Below are positions 6,756-12,528 of a stretch of DNA of 12,528 nucleotides, piece by piece; position 1 is the first letter of the stretch, and every line of letters starts with the position of its first letter. The notes beneath the pieces are model-generated. The model was not told where the DNA came from. It saw nothing but the letters and a program-made list of their open reading frames with translations, and ran no database searches. The position numbers and the translations under genes are program-made. Origin of the DNA: Hungatella sp. UBA5982 (lineage in GTDB: Bacteria > Bacillota > Clostridia > Lachnospirales > Lachnospiraceae); assembly GCA_002429965.1 (NCBI GenBank), contig DJBG01000033.1, positions 8,245 through 20,772 on the forward strand, given 5' to 3'.

Positions 6756-8882
6756 ATGAGCAACAGAGCAATAAGAATTGGCATTGATGTGGGCGGAACC
6801 CACACAAAGGCCGTAGCGATTGACAACAGCACAAACGAAATTGTGGGAAAAGGATCGGTAATGACAACCCACCACGACGAAAACGGCGTGGCAGCAGGTG
6901 TTGTGGAAGCATTTAAGAAATGCCTTTCTGAGAACGATATTAAACCGGAGGAAGTAATTTTTATTGCTCACAGTACCACTCAGGCTACCAATGCTTTGCT
7001 GGAAGGAGATGTGGCCAGAGTCGGAGTGATCGGAATGAGCGGTGGCGGTCTGGAGGCATTCTTTACAAAACGCCAGACAAAAATCAAGGACATTGATTTG
7101 GGCACCGGAAAGTGGATTAATATTGACCATAGTTTTATGAAAACCAAGGACATGACCCCGGATAGCGTATCATCTGTGATCAAAAAGATGACAGATCAGG
7201 GAGATAAGGTGATTGTGGCAAGCAAGGCATTTGGCGTGGATAATATGAAAGAAGAGCGCATGGTTGCAGAGATTGCGGAAGGTCAGGGAATCCCCTGCAC
7301 AGTGGCTTCTGATATTACAAAACTCTATGGCTTAACGACCCGTACCCGCACCGCCTGCTTAAATGCGTCTATCCTGCCCAAAATGCTGGATACGGCCAAC
7401 TCCACGGAGCGGAGCGTACGTGCCGCAAAGGTAACGGTACCCCTTATGATCATGCGTGGTGACGGCGGAGTCATGGAAATCAACGAAATGAAAAAGCGTC
7501 CTATCCTTACCATGCTCTCAGGACCTGCGGCCAGCGTGATCGGGGCCCTTATGTATCTGCGGGCCTCCAACGGCATTTATTTTGAGGTCGGCGGAACCTC
7601 TACCAATATCGGAGTGATCAAAAACGGCCGTCCGGCAGTGGATTATTCCATTATCGGCGGACACAGAACTTACGTAAACAGTCTGGATGTCCGGGTACTT
7701 GGTGTTGCCGGCGGAAGCATGATACGGGCGAAAAAGGGCGCGATCATTGATGTGGGCCCACGTTCCGCACATATTGCTGATATGGGATATGCCTGTTTTA
7801 CAGAGACGGCGCTTTTTGAAGGGGCAGAATTATATTACATCAGGCCTCGTGAAAATGACCCAAGTGACTATGTGGCAATCCGCTTAAAGAATGGTGAAAG
7901 CGTAACCATCACAAATACCTGCGCAGCCAATGTACTGGGAATCCTGGAAGACGGGGATTATGCAATGGGCAATTACGAATCCAGCTGTAAAGCCATGCAG
8001 CTTCTGGCTGATGAAGTGGGCATGTCCATTGAAGATACGGCAAGGGCGGTGCTTCAAAAGGCTTGTGATAAAATCAAACCCGTCATTGAAGACCTGATCG
8101 ATAAATATAAAATTGAAAGAGAACAGATCGTACTGGTAGGCGCTGGAGGCGGTGCCGGAACACTGTTGACCTTTACGGCCAATGAAATGAATTTTAAATA
8201 CCAGATACCGGTAAATGCCGAGGTTATTTCTTCTATCGGCGTGGCGCTGGCCATGGTCAGGGAAATGGTAGAACGGACCATTCCCAATCCAACTGCAGAA
8301 GATATTGCGGCCCTTAAGAAAGAAGCAAAAGCTTTGGCAATGAACAGCGGTGCAGTGGAAGACAGCATTGAAGTCTATGTGGAAATTGATGAGCAGGCCC
8401 AGAAGGTTACGGCCATCGCCATGGGGTCTACGGAAGTTAAGACTACGGACTTAATGAAGAATTGTGATGAGGAAGAGGCGCTTCAAATTGCGGCGGAATC
8501 CATTGGCCTGGAACGGTCAAAGATGAAGATGGCAGGAAGCAATGGTTCTATATTTGTGGTAACTGCAGAAAAAGATGGGAAAACTTCCGTTAGAGTGATA
8601 GATAAAAAAGGCTTTGTGAAAGTGCAAAGGTCCAATGGTACGGTGCTGGTAACAACAAAATCCAGGCTCAATGAGGATTTGAAACTTGCCTGGGATAAGG
8701 CAAGCAACTTTTCAAGTGAAGTCAGGATCAATCCGGATTGCTATATTGCCGCAGAATCCAGGGTTATCGATTATTCCGGAATTCCGGCCTTGGATCAGGT
8801 ATCAGGATTAGCCGGGGTTGAGCTTATTGATATAAAAGAGGATGCAAAAATCATCCTGGTCCTGGCGCGCAACGAGCTGTAA
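6756..8882 (+). CDS. Hydantoinase/oxoprolinase A-like (HyuA-like) ATPase-fold protein, stand-alone
   Basis: Cytoplasmic protein of 708 residues of the ASKHA (actin/sugar-kinase/Hsp70) fold. The N-terminal Hydant_A_N region shows the first phosphate loop IDVGGTHTK (10-18) and HSTTQATNALLEG (72-84). The hydantoinase A region carries MRGDGGV (233-239), LSGPAASVIGAL (254-265), EVGGTSTNI (277-285), GVAGGS and VGPRSA, and a late glycine loop VGAGGGAGT. Relatives use ATP to open cyclic amides or carboxylate ketones. The second phosphate loop is usually DMGGTSTD; here both acidic positions differ (Glu and Asn). The last 190 or so residues do not resemble HyuA as I know it. No HyuB-type partner is seen. 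ATG 6756 has GGAGG at 6744-6748; the longer frame would start inside the hairpin. Reaction unknown. Confidence 0.82.
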   Translation: MSNRAIRIGIDVGGTHTKAVAIDNSTNEIVGKGSVMTTHHDENGVAAGVVEAFKKCLSENDIKPEEVIFIAHSTTQATNALLEGDVARVGVIGMSGGGLEAFFTKRQTKIKDIDLGTGKWINIDHSFMKTKDMTPDSVSSVIKKMTDQGDKVIVASKAFGVDNMKEERMVAEIAEGQGIPCTVASDITKLYGLTTRTRTACLNASILPKMLDTANSTERSVRAAKVTVPLMIMRGDGGVMEINEMKKRPILTMLSGPAASVIGALMYLRASNGIYFEVGGTSTNIGVIKNGRPAVDYSIIGGHRTYVNSLDVRVLGVAGGSMIRAKKGAIIDVGPRSAHIADMGYACFTETALFEGAELYYIRPRENDPSDYVAIRLKNGESVTITNTCAANVLGILEDGDYAMGNYESSCKAMQLLADEVGMSIEDTARAVLQKACDKIKPVIEDLIDKYKIEREQIVLVGAGGGAGTLLTFTANEMNFKYQIPVNAEVISSIGVALAMVREMVERTIPNPTAEDIAALKKEAKALAMNSGAVEDSIEVYVEIDEQAQKVTAIAMGSTEVKTTDLMKNCDEEEALQIAAESIGLERSKMKMAGSNGSIFVVTAEKDGKTSVRVIDKKGFVKVQRSNGTVLVTTKSRLNEDLKLAWDKASNFSSEVRINPDCYIAAESRVIDYSGIPALDQVSGLAGVELIDIKEDAKIILVLARNEL

Positions 8883-8885
8883 AAG

Positions 8886-9530
8886 ATGGTGTGTATGCGA
8901 GAGCTGATAGAAAAAATTGCTGCTGCCCACGATGTAAAATGGTATAGCCGGGTGCTGAAAAATCACCCGGCTTCCTGTGAACTGTCAAAAGAGGAAGAAC
9001 AGGAAATTCTGTTTTACTCCATGCAAACGGCAGAAAAATATGCGTCAGAGTTAAAAAAAGGCTATGGGACAGTTTCCGGCGTTTCTCTGGCCGGTACCAT
9101 GGGATTATCCATAAAAAGAACAAAAGAAGAATTGAGAAAGCCATTTTTATATATGGGAATATTTGAGCCGGAAGAAGGTACTGTCATTTTAAATGATAGT
9201 ACCTTAAACGCAATAAGAGGTTTTATAAAAGAATATAATTTATCGGAAATAATCCGGGAGGAAGCACTGGAAGAAGCTGTCCTGTTCCATGAAATTTTTC
9301 ACTGGATGGAAGAAAACACACCGGGGATCTATACCCGCAGCAAAATGTTAAAAAGGCCGGTATGGAATCTGTTTCCAAGGTCCAGAGGTCTTGACGGGGC
9401 AGGAGAGGTGGGAGCCATTCATTTTTCTAAAATAATGAGCGGGATATCCTATTCTCCCTGCTTATATGAAATGTGTTTATTAATTAAGACGGGTGTTTGT
9501 TCTATTGATTTTTTCTCCTCTATCCTATAA
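8886..9530 (+). CDS. Unrecognised small protein with HExxH motif (putative zinc metallopeptidase)
   Basis: A 214-residue protein I do not recognise. It has no signal peptide or clear membrane anchor; the C-terminus (CLLIKTGVCSIDFFSSIL) is mildly hydrophobic. HEIFH at residues 135-139 sits in a helix-like context (EEAVLFHEIFHWMEE), the form of a zinc-binding HExxH motif. Glu174 in GAGEVGA, 35 residues later, could be the third ligand of a gluzincin-like site, with His179 as an alternative. The start lies three bases after the HyuA-like stop codon, with no strong ribosome site, so translation is probably coupled; ATG 8895 is a possible alternative. Context suggests a role in hydrolysing or handling the substrate of the HyuA-like protein. 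Enzymatic activity is inference from the motif only. Confidence 0.7.
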   Translation: MVCMRELIEKIAAAHDVKWYSRVLKNHPASCELSKEEEQEILFYSMQTAEKYASELKKGYGTVSGVSLAGTMGLSIKRTKEELRKPFLYMGIFEPEEGTVILNDSTLNAIRGFIKEYNLSEIIREEALEEAVLFHEIFHWMEENTPGIYTRSKMLKRPVWNLFPRSRGLDGAGEVGAIHFSKIMSGISYSPCLYEMCLLIKTGVCSIDFFSSIL

Positions 9531-9608
9531 AATGGAATATGATTATTTTATTGTTGGAAAATGGCGATGATAGAAAAAATATGGTCAATAATAAAAGGAG
9601 GTTCAAAG

Positions 9609-10406
9609 TTGGAAGTATATAATGGAACCATATCGTCTTCCGCTGACGGCCAGGAGGAGGCTTCCCGTCAGGGAGAAAGCACAGATAACAACAATGCGTA
9701 TCAGCTTCTCCGTGAGAAAATCCTGGATCTTCATTTAAGACCGGGAATCAACCTAAGTATCAGGGATATTTGTGATTTATTAAACATTGGGCGTACTCCG
9801 GTCAGAGACGCGCTCATCAGGCTTGAACAGGAAGACTTGGTGACCCTTCTCCCGCAGAGAGGAACAAGGGTGTCCAAGATAGATTTAGATAGAGTGGAAC
9901 AGGAGCGTTTTCTAAGGCTTGCCGTAGAAGAGGAGGTCATGAAACTGTTTATGGCATGCCATACTCCTACGGATTTAGTGGAATTACAGAACAACCTGAT
10001 GGAGCAGAAAGCCTTTGCCGAGACGGGCAATGGTGATGTACGGAAGTTTTTGCATATGGATGACGAGTTCCATAAGATATTTTACCGGGTAACAGACCGC
10101 CTTTTCAGTTATCAGACCCTCAATAACGTTGGAGGCCATTTCAGGAGAATACGGCTTCTCAGTTGCCGGGAAATGCAGAACGTAAAAGAAATTGTTGCAC
10201 AGCATGAGGAGATCATACTCGCTCTGCAGACAAGGGATACCAAAGCAATGCTGTACGTGCTGCAAAAGCATCTCTTTAAACTGGACAGGGATAAAAAAGA
10301 ATTAATTAAAAAGTACCCAAGTTTGTTTAAGCGCAACATCAATGAAGATTACGTGAATATTCCATGGACGGATGACTTCTTTGAAACATTTCAGTCTTTT
10401 ATGTAG
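9609..10406 (+). CDS. GntR-family transcriptional regulator, FadR/FCD subfamily
   Basis: DNA-binding regulator of 265 residues. The winged helix spans about residues 28-90: ILDLHLRPG, a helix-turn-helix with RDICDLLNIGRTPVRDAL, and the wing LLPQRGTRVSK. The C-terminal all-helical FCD domain has the expected metal/ligand-site residues Asp151 and His155 (DDEFH), His199 (QHEEI) and His221 (QKHLF). FCD regulators usually sense small organic acids. The best start is TTG 9609, with AAAGGAGG at 9594-9601 and seven bases spacing; ATG 9561 is in frame but has no good site and would add 16 residues. It is the last gene of the permease/HyuA-like operon and probably controls it through the CTGATA cluster at 5247-5279 (inference). 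A charged tail after the FCD domain ends FFETFQSFM. Confidence 0.9.
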   Translation: MEVYNGTISSSADGQEEASRQGESTDNNNAYQLLREKILDLHLRPGINLSIRDICDLLNIGRTPVRDALIRLEQEDLVTLLPQRGTRVSKIDLDRVEQERFLRLAVEEEVMKLFMACHTPTDLVELQNNLMEQKAFAETGNGDVRKFLHMDDEFHKIFYRVTDRLFSYQTLNNVGGHFRRIRLLSCREMQNVKEIVAQHEEIILALQTRDTKAMLYVLQKHLFKLDRDKKELIKKYPSLFKRNINEDYVNIPWTDDFFETFQSFM

Positions 10407-10473
10407 GGAGAAATGGAAAAATGGCGTTAGGAACAGGAAACCAGACGAAAGAAATAAAGTGGATGAATCTGCG

Positions 10474-10528
10474 AAAAACTCTAGTATAAATGATTGACAA
10501 TTAACACTTCCCGTGATAGAGTTTTTTT
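10474..10528 (+). terminator. Long-loop, AT-rich hairpin with T tract after the regulator gene
   Basis: AAAAACTCTA (10474-10483) pairs perfectly with TAGAGTTTTT (10517-10526) over a 33-base loop, and the T run extends to 10528. It follows the regulator stop by 67 bases. The stem has only three G-C pairs and the loop is long, so terminator strength is doubtful; it also overlaps a promoter. Confidence 0.5.
10494..10522 (+). promoter_or_regulatory. Sigma-A-type promoter for the T-box/trpB2 unit
   Basis: A perfect -35 TTGACA (10494-10499) is followed after exactly 17 bases by TAGAGT (10517-10522), a four-of-six match to TATAAT. Transcription would start near 10529-10530, right at the beginning of T-box Stem I. 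Confidence 0.75.
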
Positions 10529-10529
10529 A

Positions 10530-10809
10530 AACCTTTGAGGAAGAGCAAGTACCGTTGTACTTACCACACAGAGAGCTGCAGACGGTGGAATTGCGGCAGG
10601 GAAAGGCAGTTGGGAATGGGCTTCTGAGGGCGAACTGAATGGTAAGTAGGTAAGCCGGAGAGTAAACTCCGTTATAAAAGTCAGCATATGTCAGTATGCG
10701 TGAGAGGATGCGCCAGATGGATGCATCAAGCCGGGTGGCACCGCAGGAGTTTTGACGATTCATACTCTTGTCCCTGCAATAATTTATTGTGAGGGATAAG
10801 AGTATTTTT
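10530..10809 (+). ncRNA. T-box riboswitch leader, specifier TGG (tRNA-Trp)
   Basis: Cis-acting leader that senses uncharged tRNA. Visible parts in order: lower Stem I helix GAAG (10540-10543) with CTTC (10621-10624); loop-E strands AGTA (10548-10551) and GAA (10614-10616); mid-stem pairing 10552-10565 with 10600-10613; AGAGAG (10570-10575); apical stem CTGC/GCAG closing GGTG; and the T-box core GGGTGGCACCGC (10733-10744). The codon after GAA is TGG (10617-10619), followed by a purine and then the helix. The antiterminator bulge TGGC (10736-10739) would pair with GCCA, fitting the G discriminator of tRNA-Trp. A terminator helix follows: ATACTCTT (10762-10769) and TCCCT (10771-10775) pair with AGGGA and AAGAGTAT (to 10805), then a T run to 10809. 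T-box identity is firm; the Trp reading is strong inference. Confidence 0.93.
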
Positions 10810-10841
10810 ATTATAAAAATCTACTTATCCCGGAAAAAAGA

Positions 10842-10882
10842 ATGCCTTACAGGCATACCATTATGCCCAAAAACCATGGGCA
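10842..10882 (+). other. Two small hairpins in the trpB2 leader downstream of the T-box
   Basis: ATGCC (10842-10846) pairs with GGCAT (10852-10856), and TGCCCA (10864-10869) pairs with TGGGCA (10877-10882). They lie between the T-box terminator and the ribosome site. Neither has a T tract. They may only protect or structure the mRNA 5' region. Confidence 0.45.
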
Positions 10883-10905
10883 GGAAAGAGGAAAGGAGAT
10901 TTTGC

Positions 10906-12291
10906 ATGAGTGAAAAAAAGATTCCCTACAAAATTTATCTGGAAGAAAGCGAGATGCCAAGAGCGTGGTACAATGTACGTGCCGACATGAAGAATAAGCC
11001 AGCTCCCCTTCTAAATCCGGGGACCTTAAATCCAATGTCAGAGGAAGAACTTGGAACTGTATTTTGTAAGGAACTGGTAAAACAAGAGCTGGATAATGAT
11101 AATCGTTTTATAGAAATTCCGGAAAAGATACTTGACTTTTATAAAATGTACCGTCCGGCACCGTTAGTAAGAGCATACTGTCTGGAAGAAAAGCTTAAGA
11201 CTCCGGCTAAAATTTATTACAAATTTGAAGGCAATAATACAAGCGGAAGCCATAAGCTGAATTCCGCTATTGCACAGGCTTATTACGCAAAGGAACAGGG
11301 ATTAAAGGGAGTGACTACTGAGACCGGGGCAGGGCAGTGGGGAACGGCCCTTTCCATGGCATGCTCTTATCTGGAGCTGGATTGCAAGGTGTATATGGTT
11401 AAGTGTTCTTACGAACAAAAACCCTTCCGAAGAGAAGTGATGCGCACCTATGGAGCAAGCGTGACCCCATCTCCGTCTGAGGAAACAGAGGTAGGAAGGA
11501 AGATCCTGGCTGAGCATCCCGGAACCACAGGAAGTCTGGGATGTGCCATTTCTGAGGCGGTGGAAGTGGCAACACATACAGATGGATATCGATATGTGCT
11601 TGGAAGCGTTTTGAACCAGGTGCTGCTGCATCAGTCGGTGATTGGAATGGAGGCCAAGATTGCAATGGATAAATATGGAATTAAGCCTGATATTATCATC
11701 GGATGTGCAGGCGGCGGCTCCAATCTGGGAGGACTCATATCTCCGTTTATGGGTGAAAAACTCAGGGGCGAAGCAGATTACCGGTTTATCGCTGTAGAAC
11801 CCGCATCCTGCCCAAGCCTGACACGGGGCGTTTTTGCTTATGATTTTTGTGATACCGGAATGGTTTGTCCGCTTGCAAAAATGTATACACTGGGAAGTGG
11901 ATTTATTCCATCAGCAAACCATGCAGGAGGCCTGCGGTATCATGGGATGAGTTCCACCTTGTCACAGCTTTATCATGACGGATACATGGAAGCGCGTTCT
12001 GTAGAGCAGACAGCTGTGTTTGAGGCAGCAGAACAGTTTGCGAGAGTAGAAGGAATCCTCCCGGCGCCGGAGAGCAGTCATGCGATTAAAGCGGCAATCG
12101 ATGAGGCTCTGAAATGCAAAGAGACAGGAGAAGAGAAGACGATCCTCTTAGGCCTTACAGGCACAGGGTATTTTGATATGATGGCATATGAGAAGTTCCA
12201 TGACGGAGTGATGACAGACTATATCCCCACAGATGATGATTTAAAGGTTGGATTTGACGGAATTCCAAGATTCCCGGGGAATATGGAATAA
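10906..12291 (+). CDS. trpB2: Tryptophan synthase beta chain, TrpB2 type (TrpB-like PLP enzyme)
   Basis: Cytoplasmic PLP enzyme that joins indole and serine to make tryptophan. At 461 residues it is longer than classical TrpB (about 400), as TrpB2 proteins are. The PLP lysine is Lys117 in GSHKLN; the catalytic glutamate is Glu139 in ETGAGQWG, where Trp replaces the His of classical TrpB; the phosphate-binding loop is GCAGGGSN (266-273); and the C-terminal LTGTGYFDM matches the cofactor-ring contact region. ATG 10906 has AAAGGAG (10892-10898) seven bases upstream; the open frame reaches back to a GTG at 10789, but that lies inside the T-box terminator. No trpA is adjacent, so salvage of free indole is a reasonable role. 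Expression is controlled by the Trp T-box, with a terminator after the gene. Confidence 0.92.
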   Translation: MSEKKIPYKIYLEESEMPRAWYNVRADMKNKPAPLLNPGTLNPMSEEELGTVFCKELVKQELDNDNRFIEIPEKILDFYKMYRPAPLVRAYCLEEKLKTPAKIYYKFEGNNTSGSHKLNSAIAQAYYAKEQGLKGVTTETGAGQWGTALSMACSYLELDCKVYMVKCSYEQKPFRREVMRTYGASVTPSPSEETEVGRKILAEHPGTTGSLGCAISEAVEVATHTDGYRYVLGSVLNQVLLHQSVIGMEAKIAMDKYGIKPDIIIGCAGGGSNLGGLISPFMGEKLRGEADYRFIAVEPASCPSLTRGVFAYDFCDTGMVCPLAKMYTLGSGFIPSANHAGGLRYHGMSSTLSQLYHDGYMEARSVEQTAVFEAAEQFARVEGILPAPESSHAIKAAIDEALKCKETGEEKTILLGLTGTGYFDMMAYEKFHDGVMTDYIPTDDDLKVGFDGIPRFPGNME

Positions 12292-12310
12292 AGGACCTTT
12301 TATGTGAGAT

Positions 12311-12366
12311 AAGGGCGGCTGGCAAAAGAAGACAGGTACTGTTTTTCTTTTTGTCGGCCGCCTTTT
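12311..12366 (+). terminator. Rho-independent terminator after trpB2
   Basis: The arm starting at 12311 (AAGGGCGGC, then TGGCAAAA) pairs with TTTTGTCGGCCGCC (12349-12362) and the following T bases, with two or three G-T wobbles. A small ACAG/CTGT hairpin sits at the tip. A short T run (12363-12366) ends it. It lies 20 bases after the trpB2 stop codon. Confidence 0.85.
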
Positions 12367-12412
12367 ACTGTTTTATCATAAAAGCATCTGGTGCATCCAT
12401 ACCTGAATTCGC

Positions 12413-12418
12413 TATAAT
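12413..12418 (+). promoter_or_regulatory. Possible -10 element for the gene entering at the right edge
   Basis: TATAAT at 12413-12418 is a perfect -10 hexamer, but no good -35 sits about 17 bases upstream. Alternative weak elements (TTGTAG at 12430-12435 with TATGCT at 12453-12458, spacing 17) also exist. Some promoter between the terminator and 12519 is expected. Confidence 0.3.
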
Positions 12419-12518
12419 TTCAGTGACAGTTGTAGAAATTCCTATATTGTGGTATGCTATAAAGGAATTATGCCCAGAATTTACCTGGCTTTAAAATGTG
12501 TAGAATGGAGGATGGCAT

Positions 12519-12528
12519 ATGGCGTTAA
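12519..12528 (+). CDS. Start of a further gene, cut by the window edge
   Basis: ATG at 12519 is preceded by GGAGGA (12507-12512) with six bases of spacing, an excellent translation start. Only the codons for Met-Ala-Leu are visible before the window ends, so nothing can be said about the product. Confidence 0.5.

Noticed and set aside
9526..9550. ATAAAAT ... ATTTTAT inverted repeat between the HExxH gene and the regulator
   Set aside because: Seven A/T pairs with no G-C and no T tail in an AT-rich stretch; expected by chance.
10617..10638. Alternative T-box specifiers GGG (Gly) at 10618 or CTG (Leu) after GAAC at 10632-10635
   Set aside because: GGG would leave no purine before the lower helix and does not match the TGGC bulge. 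The GAAC at 10632-10635 lies outside the paired Stem I.
10527..10763. Minus-strand open frames across the T-box leader
   Set aside because: They run antisense to a well-defined structured RNA and show no protein features; they are composition artefacts.
10789..10905. N-terminal extension of trpB2 starting at GTG 10789
   Set aside because: The GTG lies within the T-box terminator stem, has no ribosome site, and the added residues do not resemble a TrpB2 N-terminus; ATG 10906 has a strong site.

Overview
The window looks like a chromosomal segment of a low-to-medium GC Firmicute, most likely a clostridium and plausibly a Lachnospiraceae relative. The reasons are strong AGGAGG ribosome sites before nearly every gene, tight same-strand operons, a T-box leader, T-tailed hairpin terminators and the general style of the proteins. 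Genus assignment from sequence alone is inference. All genes lie on the + strand. No RNA genes other than the T-box leader, no mobile elements and no CRISPR array were seen.

Region 1 (1-5116) is the downstream part of a carbohydrate-type catabolic operon. It holds two CUT1-type ABC permeases (the first cut by the window edge), a short-chain dehydrogenase, a Gfo/Idh/MocA oxidoreductase, a small VOC (glyoxalase-fold) metalloprotein and a TIM-barrel sugar isomerase/epimerase-like protein. A strong hairpin terminator closes it. The set suggests uptake of a sugar, glycoside or polyol, followed by oxidation at a ring carbon and rearrangement or cleavage. The binding protein and any upstream regulator would lie left of the window. 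No transporter ATPase is present here, which is common when a shared ATPase serves several CUT1 systems.

Region 2 (5117-10406) is a second operon. It starts with an AT-rich regulatory region that holds a perfect 16-bp inverted repeat, a likely extended -10 promoter and a cluster of CTGATA half-sites. Then come a polytopic permease of the ion-transporter (CitMHS/GntP-like) type, an intercistronic hairpin, a stand-alone hydantoinase/oxoprolinase-A-like (HyuA-like) ATPase-fold protein, an unrecognised small protein with an HExxH motif, and a GntR/FCD regulator with a probable UUG start. Transporter, HyuA-like enzyme, putative metallopeptidase and FCD regulator together suggest an undescribed route for a small organic acid or a cyclic amide/amino-acid derivative. 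The substrate cannot be read from the sequence.

Region 3 (10474-12366) is a single-gene unit. A promoter embedded in an apparent terminator hairpin drives a T-box riboswitch whose specifier reads TGG (Trp) and whose antiterminator bulge reads TGGC, matching the G discriminator base of bacterial tRNA-Trp. It controls a TrpB2-type tryptophan synthase beta chain with no trpA beside it, then a terminator. The final bases (12519-12528) look like the first codons of a further gene with a good ribosome site.

Several longest open frames start too early. Preferred starts, from ribosome-site spacing and domain position, are 795, 3711, 4198, 5365, 6756, 9609 and 10906.
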